From Strigops habroptila (Eukaryota; Chordata; Aves; Psittaciformes; Psittacidae), in the NCBI RefSeq assembly GCF_004027225.2, contig NC_044284.2, positions 40,162,420-40,226,419 of the forward strand: a stretch of DNA of 64,000 nt, written 5' to 3'. The notes under the pieces were generated by a model. The model was not told where the DNA came from, did no database searches, and was given only the letters and a program-made list of their open reading frames with translations. Below are positions 11,821 to 24,600 of this stretch, in pieces; the stretch's first letter is position 1, and each line of letters begins with the position of its first letter. Made by a program: the position numbers and the translations under genes.

Positions 11821-14239
11821 AAAGGCTGAAAATCATTTGTTGAGGAGGCAACTAATTAAAAAAAGTTAATGGCCAAATGCTACTAACCCCCCCACTGCCA
11901 TTACAGTAAGTAATTATATGCAACTTAATATGCCAACTGCAAAGAATTACCTGAAGGAAAGAAAATTGAGGGGATTAAAATTAGGAGTGTACCACTTGTG
12001 ACAAAGAGACCAAGACAAAAAGAATGCCAAACCCCTCCTTCTGTTTATGAGCTGCTGTGTTTCTAATTAGGGCCAGACACTAAATTTGCATTTTATCTTG
12101 ATTGAAACAGAATGAAAATGGAAAAAATAAAGGCAGCTGATGTTAAACTCTTTTTCCCTGCTTAATTCACAGAGTAACCTTACAGCATGCAAAATAGCTG
12201 GCTTTTTAGGTCTTTTTTTTAAGATCGCAGCTTTGTCGGAGTGATTTCAATTTAAAACACGGAGGACCTTCAAGTGGGGGAGAGAATGAACGAGGTCACC
12301 TGCCAAGCAGCGGTTGCACAGCACGGAGCTGTGGTACAACAGCAGCTATAGCAGCAGTGGCTGACTGCAAAATAAATTAGTAAGCATTGGTAAACAAGCC
12401 AGAGGCTGAGGGGAACCCACACGTGGAACTAGGGGAAGCAGCATGAGCGATGGCCATTGCTCCTTGCACCACCCAGCCTTCGAAGCTGGCTGGCTGGGAA
12501 GGATGCACAACAGTCATGCAGCACCAAATCCTCTGAAAATACAGCTAAATGGCAATCAAGCTAGTGCTCAGCAGGACATGTCAGACAGCTGCCATCAGGC
12601 AGAAGGAGCCAATTTTGTTTCCTTCTGCCACAGTAACTCAGGTGACTCATGCAATGGAGACCTTCAGGTAGCACCTTAGAGAAGGACACAAGCCAGTGTG
12701 CCGCCTTCTCTCTCCTCTCCTTCTCTCCTCACTCTCACCGGCATAATAGAAACCAGCACACAGCATCTGGGGGCCATCCACACCTCTCGGAGCTGAGCAT
12801 CACATTTCTTCTCAGTGGACAAGACTCTCCAGAAGCCAAAAGCAATTTTGGCGCGTTCCACATCCTTCTAGCTTTGAAGGAACATGCGTGGCCCCTGTGG
12901 CCCCACTAGAAACTGGCAATCAGAACAGAATCTATCCCTAGTTCTGCTGTAAGGCTTCACCCCTGCTTTGTTCATGTCCCCAAGGGCATCCTTTCTTTCT
13001 GCTGTGACCAAAGGATGCAAGAAGACCACAAAAACCTCCTGGGAAAATCATAATCAGGCTTTTAACACCTAGAGGACATGAGACATCTTTCACATGCCAT
13101 TGTTTACAGCTCCTTGATGGGTGGACCAAGACTGCAGCAGGGCCTTGCTTTGCTGACATGGAGAGTGAAGTCCCTGCAGCAATCCCAGTCTCAGAGGTAC
13201 GAGGCAGACACATACTGCAATGAATGAACACAGAGATTCTGTTTGCAAACCAAAATGCTTCCCACAGGTATCACTATCTACATTGCACCTTTGCCACCCA
13301 CAGCTAGGGAAAGATGCTACGCCCACCAATTCCAGTTTCAAGCTTAAAGAGTTCTGGCAGCAATCCTGACAGCTCAGCGTGACTGCTACTCACAAAGACT
13401 GTCTGCACCTTCTTACCCACCCCCCTGCCATCCTGCCGACAAAGCAACATCAACTCAGCATCATGGTTTATTCCCCCTCCATATGTACAATTAAGTTTAT
13501 GCATGACCATTAAAAATAAGGCTACTTATATCATGGCTCTGAAACACATTACAAACCAACTCCATCCCCTCTCTTATTACAACATTCAAAACGCTTGGCT
13601 TCCATGGTGTGTAGAGAGGGGCAAACGCAACCAGACCACACGGGCAGTTAAGTGGTGCAGGGCTTTGGTAACTGGATCTAGAAGCTTCCTCTTCTAGCTG
13701 AGATAGCCAAACACAGCCAGGTCAGTGGGAAGGAGATCATTATCCCACAATGTCTTGGTGAGGTCAGTTCAGGTCCCAGGCAACTGCAGGTCACCTCATC
13801 TCAGTATGTTGCTGGTGGCAGGCAGCAGAGATGCCCAGGCTCACACGGATGGAAGGACAACTTAATCCTCTCCTTTGGAGCTGCCTCTTTGGGTCAAAGC
13901 AGGCATGTAGGAGAGAAGGAAGGGGAAGCTGCCCTCCTCTTCTTGATGACCAGAGGACTTGAGTCTTTGGAGGTGTCAATCTGGGTGACGTTTCTCAACA
14001 TTTAATACATCTAAAAAAAATAATAAATCAAAGGAACAAACCATATTATTATGGGATCTCCAAGTGAATTGCTTGCATGTCCAGGTAAGGCTTAGAGACT
14101 TTCTTTTTTTCCAGAGGGATGAAGAACAGTCCAGATGAAAGTAACTGGAGATGTGCAACTGAGGACAGCCCTGTGTGGTCCTGTAAGCTCCCTTCCCAAG
14201 TAAATCTGTTCCCATATGCAACAAGAGAGAATCTTCCAG
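11821..14239. other. Intergenic flank downstream of COP1
   Basis: No gene recognised. The part from about 11860 to 12260 is AT-rich, repeat-free and carries several TAATTA-like cores, as noncoding regulatory elements often do. The rest is ordinary unique sequence up to the COP1 poly(A) region. Confidence 0.5.
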
Positions 14240-14554
14240 CTTCAGCTTGTGGCTCAATAAATTTTATTATTCCTTTTTGTTTTTATTTAAAAGAATGTGT
14301 TTTCCTATCATAAAAATTAGACAACCATACCACCACCAGCAGCAGCAAAGTCTGTGGAGTTAATGTTGATGGCAGACAGTTCACTGGTGTTTCCAGTGTT
14401 TCAAAACGTCCTAGGCAGTCCATAAATGGAAAAAAACCCAAACATGATGGTTTTGGGGAGGAACATCAAGGTGGTTTTGGTTTCTTGTCCTGCGGAGGAT
14501 CCCAGATGAATACTGTAGCAGGACCAAGCACCTCATCCCTTGAGAGAAAACCCT
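14240..14554 (-). other. COP1: COP1 3' UTR (left end estimated)
   Basis: The sequence downstream of the TGA stop has no continuing coding potential. It runs to a pair of minus-strand AATAAA hexamers at 14282-14287 and 14263-14268. This implies a 3' UTR of about 300 nt. It includes a short CCA/GCA-type triplet patch at about 14327-14348 and an A-rich patch. A longer UTR using more distal signals cannot be excluded; transcript 3' ends would settle it. Confidence 0.6.
14263..14287 (-). promoter_or_regulatory. Two poly(A) signals of COP1
   Basis: Two canonical AATAAA hexamers on the minus strand, at 14282-14287 and 14263-14268, lie about 270-290 nt after the COP1 stop codon. Cleavage would be expected 10-30 nt further left, near 14240-14265. 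This is position and hexamer evidence only. Confidence 0.6.
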
Positions 14555-14572
14555 TCATACCAGCTCCAATAC
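14555..14572 (-). CDS. COP1: COP1 terminal coding segment (VLELV and stop)
   Basis: The last coding segment is 18 nt: GTA TTG GAG CTG GTA TGA, giving VLELV and a stop. It follows a CAG acceptor (CTAATCAG) in phase 0. The pentapeptide is the invariant end of vertebrate COP1 and closes the seven-bladed propeller. It is far too short for any ORF-based method. I located it by looking on the minus strand downstream of the penultimate exon for the expected codons preceded by an acceptor. The same exon continues as 3' UTR. Confidence 0.93.
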   Translation of the reverse strand, partial: VLELV

Positions 14573-16532
14573 CTGATTAGTAGGGAAGAAGAGACATTTA
14601 GAATAGGAATTGATAACATTCATTATCTCCCTCATCAGCATACAGATCACTACAACAGGACTGACCCTCCCGTTTCCATCCCTTACCCTTCATTCACCAG
14701 CATGCAATAATATCGTAAAAATGGGATAAGCACTTGGCAAGGATCCCAGTTTGGTGTCTGCTTGCACTAGGATAAGTTATGGCATGAAGCAAAACCATCC
14801 ACAGTTGCCTCATTTCCACTCATCCCCATCAACCAGCTATTGGAAGTTTTGTAATAGAGGACAAAATATCTGATCATCCAGTCCTCTGTGCTCATGTTTC
14901 CCTTCTCCACACTAAGGTGGTACAGCAGCCTCTGAAGGCATGGGCTAGAGATGGAGGAAGAAAAGTGACTAGGACACTTGTCACAGCCTGTATTAACCTG
15001 GTTTAGTTTTCCTGGGGAAAGCTTTAGAGCTTTAGCTCATGGGTACTGCCTGGCATGGCAATCTGCCCCCAGATTGGAGTTGGTTTGTGCAAACCCCGTC
15101 AGACCATCCCGCCTTCCTCTGTGTGCTGCCAAAGGCAAATGGAAATAACAGAGTTCTGACAGCCCTGGCTGTTTCCACTTTTCTGTCTACCTTCTCTCAT
15201 TAACAAGCAAAATGCATGAGCAAAACCTCTCCTCTCTAATCACTCTCCTGTTGCTGCTGGATTCACTTCAAGACATCAAAAGCATCTGTGAATTTTGTCC
15301 ATTTTACTAAGAAGGAAGTGACCAAAGTAATGAGCAGCCAATTTCAAAGCCCGCTAAATAAATTGCCTATGAACAAGAGGCTACAGCATCACATGCTGCA
15401 ACAGCAGGAGTAACCAGGCCACTCGTGGCCTAACAATGATCTAAAAAAAAAATAAATTAAAATATGACATGCAGTCAAACACAGACCACTTGGGTCTCTC
15501 CCCATTCCTGCTCTTTTTTTTTTGTTGATTTTTCCCAGGAATGTTTAGACCAGCAACTCTGGTCTGGCTCCAGAGAGCTGCTACTGTCACAGGGATGTGA
15601 GAGGAAATCAGGATGATGACCTCAGCTTCAATCCAGCATGTAACTTTGCAAACAACAAGTAAACTGCTTCATAAGTAGCTACAGAAAGCTGGCAGGGCTC
15701 TGGGCTACAAGCTTATGGCATTAACCACCAAGCCTGAAATGCATGGCAGAGGTCAATGCTGCTCTGTACAACTTAGGATGGTATTAGACCTGAGGTTCTC
15801 CAGAGGATCAGCACTAGCCTGGGTTTGGGCACTTGTTTTGTTTGGATGTCTGACAGGAACGTAAAGAAGGACAAAGTCTTTTTCATATTACCTGACATTT
15901 CATGGATGGATAGAAACACACTGATGAGACGCTTGGAAAGACTTTTAATTCACATGCTGAAAACCTGGCAAAATGCTGGCATGGGGAGGTCTGTTGCTTT
16001 CACAAAACCCTGTGCTGACAGCTGCTGTCTGTTACAGCCAGTCTGGGCACCAGGAGTAAGCAAAGCGAGGGAGCATCCCTCCTCATTTCAGACACTGCTC
16101 CAGCTGGCTGCGCATCAGGAGCTCAGCTTTCAGCTCCGCTGCACCCTGCATCGGCAGCAGCAGCCAGAGGATGGGCTCTGGTTAATGCCAACTGGTGAGT
16201 TAATGCACAGCCTCCACTGCCATAAGAACCAGCCTGAGACTGCAGGGATGCTTGTGCCAGACTCCCCATGCTACCAGGAGCAGCGGGAGCATGGCAGGTG
16301 CTGGACAGCTGCCAGCAGCTTTTCTACACCTTGCTTTAACTGAGTTTCATTGCTGGTGCACTGTCTGCTTGCTCCACCATGTGCTACAGCAAATACATCA
16401 TTTAAATTACAAACTTCTACAGTTGGGATGACCTCCTCTAATGGTTTCTCCTGGCTGTACAGTTTTTCTGACCTTGCTCTTCACTAACAACAGATTCAAG
16501 TGTTTAAAGAGGAGATGCATGAAATAACTTAC
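14573..16532 (-). other. COP1 last intron
   Basis: A 1,960-bp GT-AG intron between the 45-bp exon and the terminal exon. I see no RNA gene or mobile element in it. A 172-codon frame on the plus strand (15825-16343) resembles no known family and is probably chance. Confidence 0.85.
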
Positions 16533-16577
16533 CTTAATTGTACCCTGACTGTTAGCAGCAATCAGCACATTGGACTC
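16533..16577 (-). CDS. COP1: COP1 small coding exon (penultimate)
   Basis: This 45-bp exon encodes exactly 15 codons, ESNVLIAANSQGTIK, in phase 0 at both ends. The acceptor is TATTCCAG|GAG and the donor is AAG|GTAAGT, a near-consensus site. The peptide is the penultimate strand of the WD40 propeller and matches the vertebrate COP1 C-terminus. The exon sits 31.4 kb from its upstream partner and 1.96 kb from the last exon. A size divisible by three means skipping would keep frame but delete a propeller strand. The frame stays open into the downstream intron for about 40 codons, which matters only if the intron is retained. Confidence 0.97.
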
Positions 16578-16618
16578 CTGGAATAAAAGAAGAGGCACTA
16601 TCACAGTCTGCCATTGCC

Positions 16619-16637
16619 TTTTTTTTTTTTTTTTTTT
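16619..16637. repeat. T19 homopolymer
   Basis: An uninterrupted run of 19 T on the plus strand, about 40 bp upstream, in transcript terms, of the COP1 45-bp exon acceptor. In the COP1 RNA it is an A-run, so it is not a polypyrimidine tract. Confidence 0.95.
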
Positions 16638-16804
16638 AACCCGTTTTGGAAGAAGCAGCAGAGAGCAGCAGTTGTTTTTATCTTATACACTAGACGTATA
16701 TCTAATTTCAAAGGGACTTAACTCTTCCCAATTCCAAGATGCTTTTAAGGCCGAAAGTCTTTATAAAAGTTATACTACCTAGAAGAATTAGAAAGCAATA
16801 ATCC

Positions 16805-16920
16805 TTAGTGCTTTTACAGAGCTTTCAATCTCCAAAGTAATTTACAAATATAAACCTTCACAGTCTCCTCGAGAAGTGGGCTAAAAATAATAATAATATT
16901 CATCTTTTGGCAGCATATGG
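16805..16920 (+). mobile_element. Ancient L3/CR1-like LINE fragment
   Basis: The string AGAGCTTTCAATCTCCAAAG, then TAATTTACAAATATAAACC and a weak continuation, resembles the conserved 3' region of ancient amniote L3-type elements (...ctcaaagcactttacaaa...). It is highly diverged and recognised by pattern only. Confidence 0.45.
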
Positions 16921-19900
16921 ACAAAGGTCTCCAGCACCCTAACTACATCGACTTATCACCATGGCAAACCCTCTTTGTCTCTGTGGCCACGCAACCTCTC
17001 CCACAGCCGAGAGGTTTCAGACAAGTAAAACAAAAAAGAGAAAAGATTAGAGAGCAATAGCAGATAAACCCAGTTTGGAAGGGAGGATAAACAGAGAGGG
17101 CTCCAGTCCTGCTTCATACAGAAAGGCAGCATCTATTTACCTCCTGCCAACTGATGATCTTGCATTTGGAGATATCCTGGTTGTCTGCAAATTAATGGTC
17201 TGCTGCATCAGTCAGGCAACCCCCAGGCACATTCTGCTCTTCAGACCACATTCCTGATGTGACCAGCAAGTGCAGGCGCAACCTCCCAAACCCAAAATTG
17301 TTCAGACAGGGAAAACAATATTGTACCAATAAACCCAAAGCATGTAAGGGCTGGGGTGCTGGCAACAGCCTTGGGGATGCTGAAGTTGAACGACTGCTCC
17401 CGGACTGGTGTCCCACATCTGTCCTTGCACCAGCAGTTGCAGTGTATGCTGTCGAACCACCCACCATGAACCATTTTCCCTAAAGACAGCTGCTATCTTT
17501 TCTCAGACACATTTTTAAATTTCTCTCACTGCTGCTATCCATCCCCAGACAAACTTGCTGTAATTATCCCATCACTTAACACATGCATTTTTAATAAACT
17601 CAGTGACTAGAATATGCCCTGCTCCAAAGGGAGGAAAAGGCAGCTCGACCCAGCCCCAACAGAGTTGCACGCTGCCACGCGGTTTGTGACTTTGCACAGC
17701 CACCAGCTTTGAAGTAAAGGGAGAAAAATCCTTTTCAGTGCAAAACCTCACTTATACGGTAAAAGTAGCCTTGTGGTGGACCACTGGGCTAATTGTTATA
17801 GATAGGTTTGTTCACCCTGGTACCATCATTAGGGGATTAGTTAAGACTTCTGATATTATCTCATCAACGATCCTCCAACTCAAAGCTCCTGAAAAGAAAG
17901 TGTATCCTCAAAAGGAAGCATATACTCCAATTTCCATTAATTTGGTGGCTAAGAGTCTAATCCTGTGAACCGCTCAGCTTCTGATTAACAACATTAAAAT
18001 CAAAACCCACCAGGGGAACGCAGACACAAATATCCTTTAGGGACTAAACCAGGGACCAGAATACCTGAGAGGATTCTGGAGGCAAGGGAGAGGGACTGGC
18101 AGCTATCTAGTGTGCAGAGCAAGAGACTTGAACTTCTGAGTAGAGATGATACAGGGTTTGAACGATTCCTGTTTGCACTGTGAGTGATTGGTAATTCATC
18201 CTGCTGCTGCAGTCTGCTGGGGTACCACTGTAAATGAACTCTGGTTGAATGAACAGTTTTACCTGCTAAATAAAATAAAAATGCCAGAGGCTAATGTACT
18301 CTCACTCCCTTGTTCTTCAGAAGCCACTGTGGATTTTTTTTTCAGCAGGGTCTGAGCTAATGACTGCTCTGCTGCTTTCACCCACAACTGTGAGATGCAA
18401 ACGGGAGCAGACAGCAGCAAAATTAGCACCAGATCTGTCATGGAACAAACAGTGACTTGCTTATTGAGGCACTCTAGCACTGCTTCCCTGGGAACAGAGC
18501 TAGGTAACTTGCTTTTAAGCCTCTAAAGAAACAATTCTTGTCCGTTTGTGTTGCCTGTAAAACAGCCAATATATTCAACATGTTAAACACCTAAGCAAGT
18601 CATGAAGTTGCTTACATCTGTAGGTTTGTAACTTGTGACAGCCATGTGCATGTCAAACCAATCTTTTAGCCAGGACATGTATTAACAGTGTCACCACATC
18701 CGCAAAAGATAACCACCATGAGCACTTAACTGGCAGAATACCTGCTTCCCCTACTGCACCACTACAAGCATCTGTATCTCTCAGGCATGAAAAACAGGGT
18801 ATCACCATCCATTGTGGCTGCATGTTCTCCTTTACCACAATCACTTGATGTTTCTACGCAGGGCAAGAAGGTTGAAAAGCTGGCCTTCCTCGTCCCTCTT
18901 TCTGTTGTCTGCAGGAGCCAGAAACTCCCCAAAGCAGAGACAGGGGCCACGTTGGAGGTCCACCATGACCATGTAGCCCTACTCTGAAGAAATCAGTTAT
19001 TAAAATGACTCTTCTATGGATGCACCTCCTCCTATGAGTGGTTGGCACCTGTAGCCCTTCTTAACAGGAGAGGCAGAAGGTGGCAGCTGCCTTTGCTAAA
19101 AGAAGATTGAAGAAAAAAAATGCACACGCACACACACAAGAAGAATCAAGAGATGAGAGTTTACTGCCTGGCAAGCAAGAGCATTTTGTTCCATGCAGTT
19201 GCTAATCTCAAGTATTACTGCACCCTGGTGGAAAGCCACCAACCTGTGTAACCTGGCAACCTCTCCTCTGCACATCGAGGCAGATAAGGAGCAATCAGTG
19301 GACATGTGGCAAAGCACACTCAGGTCCCCTTGCAACGAGATAACACGGCATCTCAAACAAGCGGGGGACAGCCATAAAATTGACAGGAAATAGCTTAAGA
19401 GCTTTGGTCCTGTTAAATCAACAGAAAAGAGCAAGACTCTGAGGATGTCAACAGTATGCATTTTCTTGCCTCTTGGCATTACATATGAATTTAGAGAGAT
19501 TAATTGACAAATGTAGGTGCATCTCAGGACTCATGTTAAGATTAATATAGGGTGCAGGTCCAGAACTGCTCTAAGATGTTCCAGGGCTAAGTCCTGTACT
19601 AAGACTTATGAACAGCCTTCCACATATGCTGACTTTTTCCTTGACTGCAGAGACAGTATTATGGGAAATCTGAAAGACAGTTCCTTGACACTAGAAAATA
19701 CTTGACTCCACCACTTTGTTATTGCATGGACATGTATCCTTTGTTATATCCATGGACACAGAGATAGGTGTTAGGCAAAATGAACTTATAAATCAAGGAC
19801 AGACCAGACAGAAACACCTCTGTCCTGAACCTGACAGAGCCCTATTCTTCTGGATGTAGCACTGGATGAACACGACTGGTCCATCCGCAGGAATTTAGGA

Positions 19901-21335
19901 GCATTTGCCCTTGGGATTTGAAGGCACTTTCATTGATTGCACCAAAATAAGAAATTTCTGCAGTACATTCTTGATGGCAAAGAAAAACAAAATCATATTT
20001 AGGACCTTCCTGAGTAGATGAGATACCTGCTACATTCATCATTCAAGGGAATTATTCATCTGGTGACAGCTGGGTTTTTGAAGCACACTGATTTTCTTCT
20101 CTCCTAGATGAGCCCTCTATTTGGATGGCCCTGGGAAACAATTTGTACAGGGAAGGGAGGGAGAAGAAGGAAAGTCAGGCTGACTGCTAGTATTCATGCA
20201 AAAGCAGTTGGCATTAAGAGAATCAGAAATGGTCTGGATGTTTTGTGAAGCTTGAGGAAACTCAAGCTGAATAACTGAAAAGTTACCAGAGCTTCAGTGC
20301 AACAGGAAGTAGAACACAGCTGAGGTTGTAGCTCTTCCTCCTTTACACCTTTGTGCAAGAAAACACTGGAGAGTTGGGGGGCAGGACTAAATGAACATCA
20401 CCCCAGACAGACAGCTGTTAAAACCACACACACCTCTCCTTGCAGGGACACACACTGATATCCAAGCAGACTCTACTCTATGGAGCAATGGAAAAAACCA
20501 GACAGACCCTCTAGCTAAGCTGTAAACCCATCCTCCCAGTAACTGCAAGACTCATCTCTAGCCATGCCTCTTCTTTATTAAAGAGGAACTGTGGATGTCT
20601 ACCTGCAGCCGCAGTGCTCCAGGAATTAAGCACCCGTCTCACCACTGGGCTTGTGCAAAATCACAGCCGAGTATTTTATTGTCTTCCTTTCCTGACATGA
20701 AATAGAAAGCCTGCCCCAAAGGGGCTCAAAATAGGCAAGATGAGCACAAATCACTTGCATTTCCCCCACTTCCCCCCCCCCGCCCTTAATGTAATCCTTT
20801 GCAAGACCATTCCTCCTCCGTTATTCTGCATATATCAGTCCTTAAAGTGAAATTCAGAAGCTCACACTGAAGGAAAATATGGAGCATGGTCTACACAAGA
20901 GAAGGACCCTGGACACTGGCTTTGAAACATCTCAGTCCCCCTGTTGGGAGTGAAACTGTGAATCAGAACACTTCTATGTGAATGAAACCTACACTTCCAT
21001 AGTTTGTAAACGCAGTAGTTTTGAGAAAGCTAGTCTTACCAGGAACAGTCTTGGAGTACCTGAAGGTTGGGAACTGCAGCAGGTAGCTAACAACCACAGC
21101 TTTGACCACATAAGCCAACACTTAAAAGCTGCAGCAGCACTCTTCCATGCTGTTAGCCTGACAAAACTGGTCTTTAAACAAACTTATCCAACTGTGTTTC
21201 TTGCAAGGCCAGTGCTGAGGAAGGAAGAAAGTTTGGCTAATGGAAAACTGATACAATATGGACTTATTTCCTACTTTCACACTCACCCCTAAATTCTAGA
21301 AATGCCAGCAATAATGCAATGGGCTGAAAAAATTT

Positions 21336-21646
21336 GGGCCTACAAGGATGCTGGGGAAGGACTTTTCATTAGGGATTGTAGTGATAGGACAAGGGGTAAT
21401 GGGTTCAAACTAAAACAAGGGAAGTTCAGATTAGATATAAGGAAGAAGTTCTTTACTGTGAGGGTGGTGAGGCACTGGAAGGGGTTGTCCAAGAAAGTTG
21501 TGAGTGCTCCATCCCTGGCAGTGTTCAAGGCCAGGTTGGATGGAGTCTTGAGTGATACAGTGTAAGGTGTCCCTGCGCATGGCAGGGACGTTGGAACTAG
21601 ATGATCTTAAGGTCCTTTCCAACCCTAACTATTCTGTGATTCTATA
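21336..21646 (+). mobile_element. CR1 LINE, 3' end
   Basis: A clear 311-bp CR1 3' end. It starts in GGGCCTACAAGGATGCTGGGGA, runs through the GTAGTGATAGGACAAGGGG and GTGAGGGTGGTGAGGCACTGGAA blocks, and finishes with ATTCTGTGATTCTATA, the CR1 terminal octamer repeat. It is 5'-truncated, as is usual for this LINE. An 87-codon frame inside it is not a gene. Confidence 0.95.
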
Positions 21647-24600
21647 ATAAAAATTGTTCCTTAGGATCATAAAGATGCCAGTGTTGAAGCAAGATGTGAT
21701 TCCAAGTTATATGTGCACATGTTCAGGTGATGGACTGGAAATTGTATTTGGGACTTTCACCGTGTTATAAACAATTCCAGGTCACGAAGTTTGTGCCTTG
21801 TTGTTATCCCATTTTCTGCACAAATAAAGCATATTCACCTCAAACTTCCAGTGCACTCGTCACTGAGATAAGCATGAATTGTCTGGATTTTCAGCTAGGT
21901 TTGTTCTATAGATTCACAGTTAGGATCCTTAAAGATCTTATTTTAAATTAACAACTTCTCACCTTCCCACCCCAGCAGATGTTTCTGCTAACAAATGGCT
22001 GGTTTGTCAGCAATTCTCTTTCAAGCAGACGGCCTCACTGCCATGAACAACTTCACAACCCTGAACACTTGCTCAAAGAGACTGAAGCCTGATTAAAAGC
22101 AAAGTTGTTGATACAATGGGAAAATATACTGGGTGAGAAAGCTTGCACTGGAGTGGCCATTGTCTTATGTTATATATAGGCAGAATAAAAGTATATAATT
22201 TAACTAAACGTAGTGCTGTTTGTACAGAAAGTCCTTTCTTTAAGTAAAACCACTCAGTCTTTACTGAAGATGGCAACTATTAGTCAGGTGTGAGCTTTTA
22301 AGCTATAGAACATCTGCGAGACATATTTCACCAAAGCTTTTCCCATTAACAACACATGCAAAGTCTTTTCATACAAAGTATGTGAAATCAGTTCCCCAGA
22401 AGACCACCACTGCTTGACTCCATCTTGTAATTAGCAGATACTAATGGCTTTTCACTCAAATTCCCCTGAGACCTGGTTATTTTCTTGCTGTATGACTCAA
22501 GTCAGCTTTTGTTTTTAAAAGAAAATTATATATTCTAACCTAGGAAACATGATAAACCTCCAGTGTACAAAAATCAAGAGGTTTTTAAAAGCTAAACTGG
22601 TACATTAGATCTCTTCCCAGCAGGACAATTTGCTGCATACAGAATTTTGTTTTTGTTTTTTTCCACTGCTGCAAGATGCCATTATCAATGAAGGGGTGCA
22701 TGGTGGGATGGCTGAAGCGGTGCACAACCCTCTACCTCCATGTGTGCCAGAATTTACTTTATACGCCATCACACTCATCTAACATGAATCCCTTTTGAAT
22801 TATTTTAAGGGAGTATTATCTATACTGTGAACATCAGGCCCAAACAGAAATTAGTTACTTCTTTAGACCCAGCACTTCTTTAAAGAACAAAGTCTTACAT
22901 ATAAAAGATATCGTACCAAGACTTCAGGAACAGCAACACCCAACTCTAGATTTTAAACCTAGAATAGAACACATATGCCTAAATCATGTCTTTTAATCCT
23001 TAGAAATTGTATTTTTATCTCATTCTGAAGGTAATTCCTTTGTACACACAGAGATAAAGCCTCCTTAGGCTTATCTGCCCCCCCAAGCAACAACTCAATA
23101 TATGTGAAAAAGGTCTCACCTGTGCTTCCTTCTAGATCCAGCTGCAAATACACAATCTTTTGAGTTTTTAAGTTTATAAATGCTACACAGTAACACCCAC
23201 GCAACATAATAAAGATATTTTCTTAACACATTAACCCACAGATTTACAGGTGACAAGCACTCCTTTGGCTTGCTTTGTATAGAAAGGCTTGACTACAATT
23301 GTATGCACAGGCATATAGTTTCTTCTCATGTAGGAATTCATTGACACAATATAAAGGGGAAAAAAGCTTTCAAGCAAATTGGTGTTTTCATCACCCTACA
23401 TCATGCAGAATCTGCAGCTTCTGCATAAGATAAAGCATGTCTTGCTAGGAAATGTGCGCAGGTAGAAATCCAGTACCTTCCCTCCTTTTTCAGTTGCAGA
23501 CCTTAACCTCTGTACCAGGGATGCTTTTATTGAAACGCTTCCACATCTGCTATTTTCTAACCGTGACTCTCAATACATGAATATATCGCTCTTTTCTGCT
23601 CCCCGAAGAAGTGTTCTCATTTTCGGATTTTATACTTAATGCATTTTTCTACTCCTATTCAGACCAAGCTCAGCACAAGAAGATGCTGTATAAACTGGAA
23701 GCTTATTTGTTATGATATAAACCCAGGTCTCTGTATTCACAGCACATGGGTGCCCAGAGGAAAGCAGTCCAAGGCTTGCTCCAGTGACACACTCAAATAA
23801 GTAGTAAGCTATCTCTCAGCCAAGTGAGAAATCACTTTTTCTTAGCATAGCATGACCTTTCTTTTCAGCATGCAGCTCTCAAGAAAACAAGATCAACAAG
23901 ACACCTAGGCCAGGCTAGAAGAAAATAGAAGTATGCATGTGCACAGTGCTGCACACAGATGCCAATCTGTTCATTTCTACAGTCTTCTGAATTCAAGATG
24001 GAAACAGAGGCCAACAAGACTGATGGAAAGAGGGCAGAAAAAGTTCTGCAAAGGCAGAAAAGCCAGCCAGCAAAGCCCACCCCAGGACTTTTTGATATAT
24101 TACACACAACTGCCTCTGTATTTTAGCTGTTTTGGAATAAAATTAGTTTTGATGAGCACCTAATTTATTTGGAATTCAAGATGAAAATAACTTGTCAGAC
24201 ACTTATTTTTCTGCATCTATTGCAAAGCAAAGCATACAGCTTTAACAGCTGTTGCACACTCCCCATAAGGTAAGGTACGGACACATGTGTTAAAACCAAA
24301 TTATGCTGGCATTAACTCCCCTCCCACCAAGGGCAAGTCTTCTCCTCCTCTATATGTGGGAATATTGAGTTTCACTGCCCATCTAACTGTGACAAGGTCT
24401 CTACTACTTTTCCTATGGTTGTATATCCTGGGATTTCAGACACTCCCCATAAACAATACGCTCAAGGCCTTGAACAAAGCAGCAGCAGTATATAAATACA
24501 GCTTGCAATAAGCCTACAAAAACCATATACATAAACATGCAACACATTAGCATCAATACTGCAAAACCACAGGAAACGGCTAGGCATTAGTTTAGTGAAA

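Noticed and set aside
15825..16343. 172-codon plus-strand frame in the last COP1 intron
   Set aside because: No recognisable domain, no splice or promoter context and antisense to COP1. It is most likely chance; conservation would be needed to revive it.
21302..21565. 87-codon frame
   Set aside because: It overlaps the noncoding 3' region of a CR1 LINE.
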